Shown: piece by piece, positions 17,197 through 26,224 of the stretch
Position numbering within the stretch: the stretch's first letter is position 1
How the letters are laid out: every line of letters starts with the position of its first letter
Assembly: GCA_903858185.1 (NCBI GenBank)
Contig: CAIOHT010000116.1
Span: 1-51,283, forward strand
Direction: 5' to 3'
Origin: an uncultured Caulobacterales bacterium
GTDB lineage: Bacteria; Pseudomonadota; Alphaproteobacteria; Caulobacterales; Caulobacteraceae
Length of the DNA stretch: 51,283 nt
Translations under genes and position numbers: made by a program
The notes under the pieces: generated by a model
The model's input: only the letters and a program-made list of their open reading frames with translations
What the model was told of the DNA's origin: nothing
The model's database searches: none

Positions 17197-17229
17197 CCCC
17201 ACCGAGCCAGATGGGGACGGTTCTTTTTT
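17197..17229 (+). terminator. Possible terminator after the DUF1491 gene
   Basis: A short stem (CCCCA / TGGGG) with a 10-base loop is followed, after four bases, by TTCTTTTTTG. The T-run is the longest in the area. The stem is short, so efficiency is doubtful. Confidence 0.35.
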
Positions 17230-17247
17230 GTGTCCGGCGTGCCCTCA

Positions 17248-17628
17248 ATGCTCTTCCTGATGAACGACGTCGTCCTGAATCTCGACGCGCTTGACCTCGC
17301 GCCGCCGGTGGCCGCGCGCCGCTTCGCCCGGCTCAGCCATCGGTTTGTGGAACAACTCGGCGCGGAACTGTTTTCCGAGAATCCGCTGCTGCCGCATACC
17401 GATCGGGTCCGAGCCGAGCGGCTGGCCGCCCTGATCATGACAAGGACGCCGGAGATCAACGCCGCCCTGTTCGTGGCGTCGGCCGTCGCCTGTCCGCTGG
17501 ATCAGGTCCAGACCCGATACTGCCAGATCGGGATCGAGGTCATGGCGCTGCTTTACGAACGCCAGAAGCAGGGCGTCCTGACGACGGTCGAAGCCGATCG
17601 CCAGGTGTGGCGCCGCCTCGCCGCCTGA
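17248..17628 (+). CDS. Hypothetical protein, 126 aa
   Basis: A small, probably cytoplasmic protein that I cannot assign. It is helical and rich in Leu, Ala and Arg: LDLAPPVAARRFARLSHRFV, then RAERLAALIMTRTPEINAAL and QIGIEVMALLYERQKQGVL. Codon composition looks like that of neighbouring genes, and no other frame is better. The start may be ATG 17248 or ATG 17260; neither has a strong Shine-Dalgarno sequence. It follows a T-run that may end the DUF1491 transcript. Confidence 0.6.
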   Translation: MLFLMNDVVLNLDALDLAPPVAARRFARLSHRFVEQLGAELFSENPLLPHTDRVRAERLAALIMTRTPEINAALFVASAVACPLDQVQTRYCQIGIEVMALLYERQKQGVLTTVEADRQVWRRLAA

Positions 17629-17729
17629 CGAATCCCGGCCTTCGTTTCTTTCCGAGCCTTTACGGACGTCCGACCGCTCGCCTAACGTGCGCGCTGGGGT
17701 TGAGGCGCGTACGCCCGGGGGGACAGGCG

Positions 17730-19214
17730 ATGCCGGCACTGAAGCGATGGGCTGCGGCCCTGGTCGTGGTTATCGGGCTGTTGCTCACGCCGGCGGCAGC
17801 GCAGGCGAAATGGCTGAAGGCCGAGAGCCCGAGGTTCATCATCTACACCGACCGCGGCGAGAGCACCCTGCGGGAATACGTCATCGAGATGGAGACGTTC
17901 GACAGTCTGCTGCGCGCCCGGCACGGCTTGCCCGAGGCGGGCGTCCCGCCCCGCAAGCTGCCCATCTATCTCGTGCGCAGCCGCGCGGATCTGCAGCGAA
18001 CCTGGCATACCGCAGGTGACGCCGTCGCGGGTTACTATACGTCGGGCGGGGGTGATGTGTTTGCCGTCGCGGTGCTCGAGGGTGATGACGAGGACTCCGT
18101 CACCCTGAAGCACGAGTACGTGCACCATTTCATGCTGCAGAACTTCCCGGGGGCCTATCCGGCCTGGATGGTCGAGGGATACGCCGAGTATTACAGCACG
18201 ACCCGGATCAGGGGCGAGTTCGTCGAGGTCGGGCGGGTCAATGACGGGCGTTCCTCGGAGTTGCGCGACGGGCAGTGGCTGAAGATCGCCGACGTGCTGG
18301 CGAACAAGCGCGGACCCCGAAGTGACAGCTGGAGCGACTTCTATGCGGAGTCCTGGCTTCTGACCCACTATCTGATGAGCGACCCGGTCCGGTTCGGACA
18401 GTTCCGTGCCTATGCGTCCGCCGTCGGCAAGGGCGCTGACCCGGTCGAGGCGATGGTTGCGGCGGCGGGCATGACGACCGATGCGCTCGACCAGGCCCTG
18501 CGCCGCTACATGAATACCGGCCTCATCTACACCCAGTACAAACGGACGGACTTCGCCGTTCCCCCGATCACCATCACCGCCTTGCCGGCATCGGCGGACG
18601 CCTTGCTGCTCGACCGCCTGCAACTGGTCGCCCATTCCTACAAGAGCGCCAACGCCGGCTATCTGCCGATGATCCGGGCCAAGGCGGCGAAGTTCCCGGA
18701 TGATCAGCTGGCCATGCTGGCGCTGGCCCAGACCGAGATGGAACTGGGCGACCCCGCAAAGGGCCGGGCCGTCGCGACGGACTGGATCAAGGCCCATCCG
18801 ACCGACGTCGAAGCGATGTTTGTGCTCGGATCCTATCTGGTCTACGCGGCGGACGAGGAAGAAAACGCCGAAAAGTCGCAAGCGCTGAGGATCGAGGCTC
18901 GCGCTGTTCTGCAACGGGCGGCGCAACTCGCTCCGGCGGACTACCGTATTCTGTTCGCTTATGCCCAGGCCAGGCGCGGTGAACCCGGGTTCCCGACCCA
19001 GGAGACCCAGACACTGCTGATCACCGCCTACAAGCAGGCGCCGCAGGTCGTCGACGTGAGGCTCGAACTGATCCAGGTCCTTATGGCCCGAAGGAACTGG
19101 CGCGAGGCCGAAGCCCTGCTGCGGCCTCTGGTCAACAGTCCCCACGGCGGCAATATGGTGGAGATGGCCAAGGCGCTCATGAAGCGCGTGCAGGCAGCGC
19201 TCGCCGCCAGCTAG
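17730..19214 (+). CDS. Exported gluzincin-type metalloprotease-like protein, copy 1
   Basis: A 494-aa protein with a signal peptide (WAAALVVVIGLLLTPAAAQA). The zinc-peptidase motif HEYVH is at 128-132 (Glu129 catalytic), and the likely third ligand is Glu149 in VEGYAEY, 16 residues later, as in peptidase MA/DUF1570-type proteins. The second half (about 290-494) is helical, TPR-like (LAQTEMELGDPAKGRAVA; LEAVL... repeats). It acts in the periplasm or envelope by inference. The start at 17730 is chosen because the signal begins there. The next gene is a paralogue 10 bases downstream, sharing the motif spacing and the sequence WLLTHY. Substrate unknown. Confidence 0.8.
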   Translation: MPALKRWAAALVVVIGLLLTPAAAQAKWLKAESPRFIIYTDRGESTLREYVIEMETFDSLLRARHGLPEAGVPPRKLPIYLVRSRADLQRTWHTAGDAVAGYYTSGGGDVFAVAVLEGDDEDSVTLKHEYVHHFMLQNFPGAYPAWMVEGYAEYYSTTRIRGEFVEVGRVNDGRSSELRDGQWLKIADVLANKRGPRSDSWSDFYAESWLLTHYLMSDPVRFGQFRAYASAVGKGADPVEAMVAAAGMTTDALDQALRRYMNTGLIYTQYKRTDFAVPPITITALPASADALLLDRLQLVAHSYKSANAGYLPMIRAKAAKFPDDQLAMLALAQTEMELGDPAKGRAVATDWIKAHPTDVEAMFVLGSYLVYAADEEENAEKSQALRIEARAVLQRAAQLAPADYRILFAYAQARRGEPGFPTQETQTLLITAYKQAPQVVDVRLELIQVLMARRNWREAEALLRPLVNSPHGGNMVEMAKALMKRVQAALAAS

Positions 19215-19224
19215 GAGTGAAGTC

Positions 19225-20766
19225 GTGTTTCCAGCTTTCCGCGCGCTCGCGGCTGTTGTCGCCGGTCTGCTCGTCGCAACCGGATGGGGCGCCACGGCGG
19301 CGGAGGCGAAGTGGCTGCGCGCCGAGACGGCCCATTTTGTCCTCTACAGCGACGGCCCGGAATCGAACCTGCGCAACTTCGCGGCCGATCTCGAGGATTT
19401 CGACAGCCTGCTGCGCATGGCGCATGGCATGGATCCGTCCGCGACGCCGCCGCGCAAGCTCGACATCTATCTGGTGGGGGGAAGCAGGGACCTGAAGCGG
19501 ACCTGGCCCGGGGCGACGGAATACGTCGCCGGCGTCTATCGCGCCAACCTCGGCGACATCTACGCCGTCGCGATCCGCGGTGAGCGCGGGTCGGGCAACG
19601 GCCAGCGCTTCCTGTTCCATGAGTACGTCCATCATTTCATGATGCAGCACTTCGCCGCGGCCTATCCGGCCTGGCTGGTCGAGGGCTATGCCGAGTATTT
19701 CGGGGCCACGCGGGTCGAGGACACCCTGATTGAGGTCGGCGTCGCGCCGCAGGGCCGGGCCGCGAACCTGGCCAACAACGCCTGGCTGCCGCTGAGCACC
19801 ATCGCCGCCATCGCTCCGCCGACCCGGGCCGGGAACGGGCCGGATCGCGCCCGGGGCATGTACTACGCCCAGTCCTGGCTGCTGACGCACTACATGCTCA
19901 GCGACCCCGTGCGGAAGGCCCGTCTGGGCGACTATCTGCTGGCGATCGGGCGCGGCGAGGACCCGGTCAAGGCGCTTGAAACGGCGCTGGGCATGGATCT
20001 TGTGTCGGCCGAAAAGGCGCTGAAGCAGTACCTGCGCGCCACGCCCGGCATCCGCTACAAGCGCGCCGCGCGACCGCCGGCGGATATCGTCGTGACGGTC
20101 CTGCCGCCGTCGGCCGACGACCTTCTGCTCGAAGCGCAGCGTCTGAAGAGCGGTGTGCCGGCGGGTGAGCGCCCCGCGTTCCTCGCCGAGATCCGCGAGC
20201 GCGCCGCACGCTTTCCCGGAGACCGGCTGGCCGACCTGACACTGGCCCGGGCGGAGATCACCTTCGGCGACCGGCCTGCCGGCGAGGCCATCCTGACGCG
20301 CCGCATCGCCACCGACGCCCGCGATGTCGACGCCCTGTGGCTGATGGCGCTGAGCCGCATCTTCGCCGGAGACGCCGACCGCACCCGCCGCGCCGCGCTG
20401 TACGCCGAAGCCAGTCCCTGGCTGGGCAAGGCGTTCGCGGTCGACCAGAACCGCTACCAGATCCTGTACAACTACGCGCAGTCGCGCTCGATGACGGCGG
20501 ACTACCCGACCGACAACACCCTGACAGTGCTGCTCAAGGCGCACGAACTGGCGCCTCAGGTGGCTCCGATCCGGCTCAGCGCGGCACGGGCCCTGATGAA
20601 GCGCGGCCGGTTCCCGCAGGCGATCGCGCTGCTGACGCCGCTGGCCAACAATCCGCACGGCGGCTCGCTTGCCGAGGCGGCTGAACGGTTGATCGCCCAG
20701 GCCCGCGCCGGCCAACTGGCGGAGGCAGCGGCAGAGCCGGCCGAGGATGCGCCCGGCGACAGGTGA
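19225..20766 (+). CDS. Exported gluzincin-type metalloprotease-like protein, copy 2
   Basis: A 513-aa paralogue of the preceding gene. It has a signal peptide (ALAAVVAGLLVATGWGATAAEA), then the shared opening AKWLRAETAHFVLYSDGPES. The zinc motif HEYVH is at 132-136 and VEGYAEY supplies Glu153, with the same 16-residue spacing as copy 1. The C-terminal half is again helical repeat. GTG start with AGGAG eight bases upstream, 10 bases after copy 1, so the pair is an operon. It is clearly diverged from copy 1, so the duplication is old. It ends just before prfC and may be co-transcribed with it. Confidence 0.8.
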   Translation: MFPAFRALAAVVAGLLVATGWGATAAEAKWLRAETAHFVLYSDGPESNLRNFAADLEDFDSLLRMAHGMDPSATPPRKLDIYLVGGSRDLKRTWPGATEYVAGVYRANLGDIYAVAIRGERGSGNGQRFLFHEYVHHFMMQHFAAAYPAWLVEGYAEYFGATRVEDTLIEVGVAPQGRAANLANNAWLPLSTIAAIAPPTRAGNGPDRARGMYYAQSWLLTHYMLSDPVRKARLGDYLLAIGRGEDPVKALETALGMDLVSAEKALKQYLRATPGIRYKRAARPPADIVVTVLPPSADDLLLEAQRLKSGVPAGERPAFLAEIRERAARFPGDRLADLTLARAEITFGDRPAGEAILTRRIATDARDVDALWLMALSRIFAGDADRTRRAALYAEASPWLGKAFAVDQNRYQILYNYAQSRSMTADYPTDNTLTVLLKAHELAPQVAPIRLSAARALMKRGRFPQAIALLTPLANNPHGGSLAEAAERLIAQARAGQLAEAAAEPAEDAPGDR

Positions 20767-20798
20767 CAAACGGCGGCGGGACGGCTACCCCCGCCGCC

Positions 20799-22388
20799 AT
20801 GTCAAACACCACCGCCCTGGAAGCTGCGCGCCGGCGCACCTTCGCCATCATCAGCCACCCTGACGCCGGCAAGACGACCCTGACGGAGAATCTGCTGCTC
20901 GCCGGCGGGGCCATCCGGGCGGCCGGGGCCGTGCGCGCGCGCGGCGAGAACCGCCGCACCCGGTCAGACTGGATGAAGATCGAACGCGAGCGCGGCATCT
21001 CGGTCAGCGCCTCGGTCATGACGTTCGACCACGACGGCTTGATGTTCAATCTGCTGGACACCCCGGGCCACGAGGACTTCTCTGAAGACACCTACCGCAC
21101 CCTGACCGCTGCCGACGCAGCCGTTATGGTGCTGGACGCCGCCAAGGGCATCGAGCCCCAGACCCTGAAACTGTTCGAGGTCTGCCGCCTGCGCGATATC
21201 CCGATCGTCACCTTCATCAACAAGATGGATCGCGAAGCCCAGGATCCCTTCGCCTTGCTGGACGAAATCGCCTCGAAGCTGGCCCTCGATCCCGCGCCGC
21301 TCTACTGGCCGGCCGGTTCGGGCGGGCGCTTCAAGGGGATGATGGATTTCCGCAACAAGACGCTGATCCCGTTCAGCAAGAACCGCGACGAGGGTCACCC
21401 GGCCCCGGTCGCCTTCAAATCCAACGCCATCGACGCGCTGCTGCTGCCCGACGAACGCGATGAGCTGGAGGAGGGCGCCATGCTGGTCCAGGAGGCATCC
21501 AGGCCTTTCGACCATCAGGCCTTCCTTGAAGGGCACATGACGCCGGTGATCTTCGGCTCGGCCCTGCGCCACTTCGGCGTCAGCGAGCTGCTGGCGACCC
21601 TGGCCGCCTACGCCCCGCCGCCCAAGGCCGTGAAGGCGACCCGCAATGGCGAGGAAACCCGGGTTCTGCCGGGTGACGCCGAAGTCACCGGCTTTGTCTT
21701 CAAGGTCCAGGCGAACATGGACCCCAACCACCGCGACCGGATCGCCTTTCTCAAGCTGACCAGCGGCAGGTTCCAGCGCGGCATGAAGCTGAAGGCGCAG
21801 AACACCGGCAAACAGATGAGCGTCAACGCGCCGATCATGTTCTTCGCCTCGGACCGCGAGCTGGCCGAGGAGGCCTTCGCCGGCGACGTCATCGGCATTC
21901 CCAACCACGGCGTGCTGCGGGTCGGCGACAGCCTGTCGGAGACCGGCCTGCTGCGGTTCGCCGGCCTGCCCAACTTCGCCCCGGAAATCCTGCGTCGCGT
22001 GCGGGTCAAGGACCCGCTGAAGGCCAAGCACCTCAAGCGGGCCCTTGAAGGGCTGGCGGAGGAGGGGGTGACCCAGCTGTTCCGCCCGATTCTCGGCTCG
22101 GACTTTGTCGTCGGCGCCGTCGGACAGCTGCAGTTCGAGGTCATGGCCGACCGGCTGCTGAACGAATACCAGCTGGACGTGATCTTCGAGCCGGCGCCCT
22201 ACGCCGAGGCCCGCTGGCTGCACGGTACGGCGGCCCAGATCGAAGCCTTCGCCTCGACCCACCGCACCGCCATGGCCGAGGACATCGACGCCTCGCCGAT
22301 CTTCCTCGGCAAGTCGGCGTGGGAGATCAACTACGTGGCCGAGCGCTACCCCGACCTCGAGTTCCTGCGCACGCGCGAGCGGGGGTAG
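20799..22388 (+). CDS. prfC: Peptide chain release factor 3
   Basis: Translational GTPase that removes RF1/RF2 from the ribosome after termination. The protein has 529 aa, equal to E. coli RF3. GTPase motifs are G1 SHPDAGKTTLTE, G3 DTPGHEDFSED and G4 NKMD. The RF3-specific region RTRSDWMKIERERGISVSAS is present, followed by the domain II and III sequences GVLRVGDSLSETG and GAVGQLQFEVMADRL. The ATG at 20799 gives the family N-terminus (MSNTTALEAARRRTFAIISH); a GTG at 20763 would overlap the previous stop and add 12 residues. Confidence 0.96.
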   Translation: MSNTTALEAARRRTFAIISHPDAGKTTLTENLLLAGGAIRAAGAVRARGENRRTRSDWMKIERERGISVSASVMTFDHDGLMFNLLDTPGHEDFSEDTYRTLTAADAAVMVLDAAKGIEPQTLKLFEVCRLRDIPIVTFINKMDREAQDPFALLDEIASKLALDPAPLYWPAGSGGRFKGMMDFRNKTLIPFSKNRDEGHPAPVAFKSNAIDALLLPDERDELEEGAMLVQEASRPFDHQAFLEGHMTPVIFGSALRHFGVSELLATLAAYAPPPKAVKATRNGEETRVLPGDAEVTGFVFKVQANMDPNHRDRIAFLKLTSGRFQRGMKLKAQNTGKQMSVNAPIMFFASDRELAEEAFAGDVIGIPNHGVLRVGDSLSETGLLRFAGLPNFAPEILRRVRVKDPLKAKHLKRALEGLAEEGVTQLFRPILGSDFVVGAVGQLQFEVMADRLLNEYQLDVIFEPAPYAEARWLHGTAAQIEAFASTHRTAMAEDIDASPIFLGKSAWEINYVAERYPDLEFLRTRERG

Positions 22389-22393
22389 CCCGT

Positions 22394-22717
22394 CTAGCGA
22401 CTGGCGATCTGGGTGTAGGTCGTTTCGTTCATCAGGCGACGAAGACGCGCGAGCTGGGCCGGCGTGATGCAGCGCGGTGTGTCCCAACGCTCGCCGTTTC
22501 CGCGGCCGGCGATGACCTCATCGGCCGAGACATAGATCGCGCGACCAAATTCCCGCTTGAAGGCGCGCTTTGACGCGTCGTCCCGGGCGCAGACCATCAG
22601 GGGTTTGGCGCCTGCCGCAGCGGCGCCAACAGCCTCCACGCCATTGCCGGCGATCGATGAGGGTTCGCTCGCAAACAGCGCTGCAGCGGCCATCAGTCCT
22701 GCGAAAATCATGGTCAT
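22394..22717 (-). CDS. Small exported protein, 107 aa
   Basis: Unknown function. It has a signal peptide (MTMIFAGLMAAAALFASEPS) and two cysteines in the mature part (LMVCARDD and TPRCITP) that may pair in the periplasm. GGAGG lies seven bases before the chosen ATG. It is convergent with prfC (5 bases apart) and divergent from another small exported protein at 22901. Confidence 0.65.
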   Translation of the reverse strand: MTMIFAGLMAAAALFASEPSSIAGNGVEAVGAAAAGAKPLMVCARDDASKRAFKREFGRAIYVSADEVIAGRGNGERWDTPRCITPAQLARLRRLMNETTYTQIASR

Positions 22718-22802
22718 GTCACGTCCTCCCAAGCACGGTTTTGATCCGTGTCAGGAGCAAGTCTACGCACTTTTCGTGATTTGTGAAATTTATTTGACAG
22801 CC

Positions 22803-22811
22803 TGTGGATAA
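22803..22811. promoter_or_regulatory. Perfect DnaA box (TGTGGATAA)
   Basis: An exact match to the DnaA 9-mer (TTATCCACA on the minus strand) within the AT-rich divergent region 22718-22900. TTGACA, a consensus -35 hexamer, ends four bases before it at 22794-22799. No good -10 was found at the right spacing. Binding of DnaA here is inference. Confidence 0.4.
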
Positions 22812-22900
22812 CTTTGCGCGAGGGCGGAAATCCCCCCTTCCTGGGGCTGACCGGCGGCGACAAGGCGCACCTGATGGACGTCCTCAACGAGGAGACTCAG

Positions 22901-23227
22901 ATGCTGAATCTCACGGTGTTGCTTTTCGCTGCGTCCGCCAGTCTGCCCCCCTATCCCGAGAGCCTTGCCTGCGCGGCGGTGACCCAGGCTGCATCGGAAC
23001 TTGCGAAGGACCCGGTCACGGGCATCCCCGCCAGTCCGCAGTTTGATCATGCGATGTTCTGGTCGTTCGCGACGATGGACGCGGCGCGGCAGGCCGGTCT
23101 GTCCTCCGCACAGGCCGAGGCTGACCAGAAGCGCGACCGGGCCGTGGAGAAGGCGCTGCTGGCGGCGGGAGACGCATCCGCCAGGGCGCGGCTGGCCGCC
23201 TGCGTCGCCAGGGTTCCGCGCACCTGA
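22901..23227 (+). CDS. Small exported protein, 108 aa
   Basis: Unknown function. The N-terminus (MLNLTVLLFAASASLPPYP) looks like a signal peptide. The mature part has two Cys (SLACAAV near the start, LAACVAR near the end), possibly a disulfide, and a helical middle (SSAQAEADQKRDRAVEKALL). The ATG at 22901 has GGAG seven to ten bases upstream; the frame is open to 22814 but without a ribosome binding site. Confidence 0.65.
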   Translation: MLNLTVLLFAASASLPPYPESLACAAVTQAASELAKDPVTGIPASPQFDHAMFWSFATMDAARQAGLSSAQAEADQKRDRAVEKALLAAGDASARARLAACVARVPRT

Positions 23228-23260
23228 ACTTCGGGCGTCGCATTAACCATACCGAAGAAA

Positions 23261-23275
23261 TTTACGTCTTGTTAA
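23261..23275. promoter_or_regulatory. CtrA-like site (TTTA-N7-TTAA)
   Basis: TTTA (23261-23264), seven bases, then TTAAC (23272-23276): seven of the eight positions of the CtrA consensus TTAA-N7-TTAA, with the commonly seen following C. It is in the 137-base gap before the helical-repeat gene at 23365. A further TTAACC half-site lies at 23243-23248. Confidence 0.4.
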
Positions 23276-23364
23276 CGGCTTGGGACCGGCGTTTGCTCTG
23301 CTCCTGAAGACTGTCCTCCGGGTGTTCCGGGTCGGGACGGATTTCGCCGGGGAGCAGGCGTCGC

Positions 23365-24741
23365 ATGTTCGAGTTCGGTCGTGAGTTGCGCCGGTTTCTG
23401 GGGGGCGAGCCCGTCGCCGGTGTTTTCCGGGATGGCCTGACGGGGGGAGACTCCTCCCTGCTTGAGCTCCTCGACCTGCGTCTGCTGATCAACGAGGCGC
23501 GGGGCGCGGACGTGGCCGCCGGGCGCATCGGGGTCAAGGATCGGGGCACGCGGCTGATCGAAGCGTCCGTCGCCTGGCGTGAAGTCGCTCGCCGGTCGGG
23601 AGACGCCACCGCCCTGCGTAAAGCCGCGTCGAGCGCGGAGGCGGCGGCCAAGCTGCTTGCCGAACAACACAAGGCTTCGGGCGTCGCCCGGGCCAGGGCG
23701 GAGCAGGGACTCTGCGCCCTGCTGGGCGCTGAACTGTTCGGGGACGAGGGGCTGGTCGCCGCCGCCGAGCGCGTCCTGGCCGAGGCGGCCGGCGCGTCGG
23801 GTGTCGGCGCGGCGCTGGCCGAGGCTACGCTTGCGGGTATCAGAGGGCGCTCGGCGCTCGGCTCCAGCGCCGGCGTCGCGACGATCGCCGCCGCGTACGA
23901 AGCCCCGCTCGCGGCCCTGGGCGCCGCCGGCAGGGCCAGTCCCGCCGCCCGGCTGATGGCGGCGGAACAACGTATTGCGCGGGCTGATCTGCTGTCGCTC
24001 GAAGGCGCGGCCCTGCGCAACAAGGACCTGATCGACCACGGTGTACGCGAGGCGAAAGCTGCGTTGTCCGGCCTCGATCTGGCTGTGGAACCCCTGAGCT
24101 GGGGCCGCGCGAAGGCCGTCGAGGGCGCGGCGCTTGCGCGGCTGGCGGAACTGACCGGCGATGTAGGCGCGGCGGCGGACGGCGTCGACGCCCTCGCCGG
24201 CGCCCTGGAGCAGGTGGCGAAGGATCACAGCCCGCTGGACTGGGCCCGTATCCAGGCCGGCCTCGGCCAGGCGCTGATCGTGCTGGGCGAGACGAGTGAC
24301 AACCCCCGCGCCTTCGAGCAGGCCGTGACCTGCTTCGATCGCGCTGAACTGGTGTTGAAGGAACAGCCAGCCCTCGCCCTGCGCGCCCAGGCCGCCGGCG
24401 CGCGCGCGATGGCGCTGGGACGTCAGGCGGAACTGACCGGCGACCTCGCGGTGCTGGATGTGGCCATCGCCGCGCTCAAGACCGAGCTTTGCCGGTTGAA
24501 GCCATCGGCGGACCCGGTCGCCTGGGCCGTGGCGCAGATGAATCTCGCTCGCCTCTATGAGACGCGCGTCGACATCACCGGCCGCGATGACGGCGGTCTG
24601 GAGGCGGCTGCGGTCGCGCTGACGACTGCCATGGACGTTTTCGGCGAGGAGGGGATGCGCTCGCTGACCGACCTGGCGCATCAGGCGCTTGAGCGGCTGC
24701 GGACGCGCGGCGCCCCGCACCAGGCTGACGGGCGGCCATGA
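23365..24741 (+). CDS. Helical (TPR-like) repeat protein
   Basis: A 458-aa cytoplasmic protein made of Ala/Leu-rich helical repeats. Repeating units of the form P-x-x-WAxxQxxLGxAL-x-LG are visible (for example DWARIQAGLGQALIVLGE and VAWAVAQMNLARLYETRVD). No enzymatic motif, signal or membrane segment is seen. A scaffold or protein-interaction role is likely but unspecified. It overlaps the TonB-C-like gene by four bases (ATGA) and has a CtrA-like site upstream. Confidence 0.75.
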   Translation: MFEFGRELRRFLGGEPVAGVFRDGLTGGDSSLLELLDLRLLINEARGADVAAGRIGVKDRGTRLIEASVAWREVARRSGDATALRKAASSAEAAAKLLAEQHKASGVARARAEQGLCALLGAELFGDEGLVAAAERVLAEAAGASGVGAALAEATLAGIRGRSALGSSAGVATIAAAYEAPLAALGAAGRASPAARLMAAEQRIARADLLSLEGAALRNKDLIDHGVREAKAALSGLDLAVEPLSWGRAKAVEGAALARLAELTGDVGAAADGVDALAGALEQVAKDHSPLDWARIQAGLGQALIVLGETSDNPRAFEQAVTCFDRAELVLKEQPALALRAQAAGARAMALGRQAELTGDLAVLDVAIAALKTELCRLKPSADPVAWAVAQMNLARLYETRVDITGRDDGGLEAAAVALTTAMDVFGEEGMRSLTDLAHQALERLRTRGAPHQADGRP

Positions 24742-25091
24742 TCTCGCTGCTGGCCCTCCTGCTGCTGTCCGGACCGAACATCGGCGAGCCTCCGATGGTT
24801 GTTCAGCCTTCGTGGATCCAGACGCCGACGGGCGACGACATTGGTCGCGTGACGCCCTATCTCGAAAGCCCGCCGGCCGAGGTCCAGGTTCTGATGGCCT
24901 GCCGCATTACCGGGGCCGGGCGGCTTGAAGCCTGTTCGATCCGCTCGGAAACCCCGGCAGGCCTGGGGTATGGCGCCGCTGCTCTCGCGCTCGCGCCGGC
25001 GTTCCGGATGCCGGACGTGGACATGGATGGCCGCCCTGTTGCGGGTCGGATGGTCCAGATTCCGATCATCTGGAAGAACACGCCGGAGTAG
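24738..25091 (+). CDS. TonB C-terminal-like domain protein, exported
   Basis: A 117-aa protein with a short signal (ISLLALLLLSG) and one domain resembling the TonB C-terminus: a G-x-L-x-x-C-x-I pattern (GAGRLEACSIRSETP), then GLGYGAAALALAPAFRMP and DGRPVAGRMVQIPIIW. TonB's own membrane anchor and proline-rich linker are missing, so it is not an energy transducer by itself. It is translationally coupled to the helical-repeat gene upstream. Confidence 0.7.
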   Translation: MISLLALLLLSGPNIGEPPMVVQPSWIQTPTGDDIGRVTPYLESPPAEVQVLMACRITGAGRLEACSIRSETPAGLGYGAAALALAPAFRMPDVDMDGRPVAGRMVQIPIIWKNTPE

Positions 25092-25117
25092 TCCACTCGT
25101 CTGGACCCACCGCCGGG

Positions 25118-26224
25118 TCAGGCCGCGGCGACATCGCCCGTTGAGCGGCGCATGCGCCAGAACCGGATCGTCCGCAGCGCCGCGTCGCGGGGCAGTGCGC
25201 TGTAGAGATCGCCATGCGCCTTGGCGCGGGCCATGGCGTCGTCGGCGCGGTCGAGGATCAGCACCGTAAAGGTCAGGAACAGGCTGCGATCAAAGTCCGC
25301 CGCCTTGCAGACGATGGCCAGGGCGTCGAGCTCCTTGCGCTCCAGGATCAGCCGGGCGGTGTGGAAGTCGATATCGGCCAGCACGCCGAGGGCGATCAGG
25401 AAGCGGGTCGTCTCGCGATTGCGCAGCATGGCCGCCAGGGTGCGCGGGCTGATCTCGCCCTTGGCCTTCATCGCCTTTACGGCGGCCTCGGCCTCGGCGT
25501 AGTCGGCGGGCAGCACGCCGTCGCCGACAGCGACCCGCTTGCGTCCCGCGCTCAAGGCGGAATCCAGCTCAGCCTGATCAATGCCCGCGTTGCGGGCGAT
25601 GATCTGGTCGCGAAGCCGGGCCTCGACGATGAAATACATCTCGTTCAGCAGATCGGGCGGCAGTGACTGACGGTTCACGACCGCCTCGTGCAGGGCCGGA
25701 TTGACCGCGGCCCGATCAACGACCCGTTCGTGCGTCTCGCGCGACAGCGTCGCACCCTCGTTGCGGAGCAGAACGCCGAGCGTCTGGTCGTCCCCGTGTT
25801 CCACGATCGCCTCGGAGACGGCCACGGACACCGAATGACGCCGGGATATGGCGCGCAGATGGTCCTGCCCATGCGTCCGGGCGACCTGAAGCAGGTCCGC
25901 GTCACTCAGGGCGTAGGAGTGTTGCAGCACAGGCCGGGCGACGGCGATGTCGTCTCGCGCCAGCGACCGCATCAGGCCGACGGGTGCACCGCGGCCATGC
26001 GCCATCCGCTCGGACAGTTCGGCCCTGACTGCGACTTCCATCTCGCCCGCCAGCTGGCCCATGACGTCGTCGAACAACGCCAGTTCCGACGCGCTGTGAC
26101 GGTCACCGGTGAAGAACAGGTCGGTCACCCCGCGCAGCAGTTCACGTCGACGGCCGCTGTCGGTCTCGCGGGCCAGGGCGATCAGGTCGTGAAGCCGACT
26201 GCGGTCGGCGGCAGCCGCCGTCAT
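25118..26224 (-). CDS. DUF2336 domain protein (second copy)
   Basis: A 368-aa helical protein of the DUF2336 family. Recognisable units are RRELLRGVTDLFFTGDRHSA, VMGQLAGEMEVAVRAELSER and RSLARDDIAVARPVLQHSY. The C-terminal half is also helical, with LIALGVLADIDFHTARLILE. Function unknown. It is coupled by a four-base overlap to the upstream Pro/Ala-rich exported protein gene and convergent with the TonB-C-like gene. It is only distantly similar to the DUF2336 protein at 9567. Confidence 0.85.
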   Translation of the reverse strand: MTAAAADRSRLHDLIALARETDSGRRRELLRGVTDLFFTGDRHSASELALFDDVMGQLAGEMEVAVRAELSERMAHGRGAPVGLMRSLARDDIAVARPVLQHSYALSDADLLQVARTHGQDHLRAISRRHSVSVAVSEAIVEHGDDQTLGVLLRNEGATLSRETHERVVDRAAVNPALHEAVVNRQSLPPDLLNEMYFIVEARLRDQIIARNAGIDQAELDSALSAGRKRVAVGDGVLPADYAEAEAAVKAMKAKGEISPRTLAAMLRNRETTRFLIALGVLADIDFHTARLILERKELDALAIVCKAADFDRSLFLTFTVLILDRADDAMARAKAHGDLYSALPRDAALRTIRFWRMRRSTGDVAAA

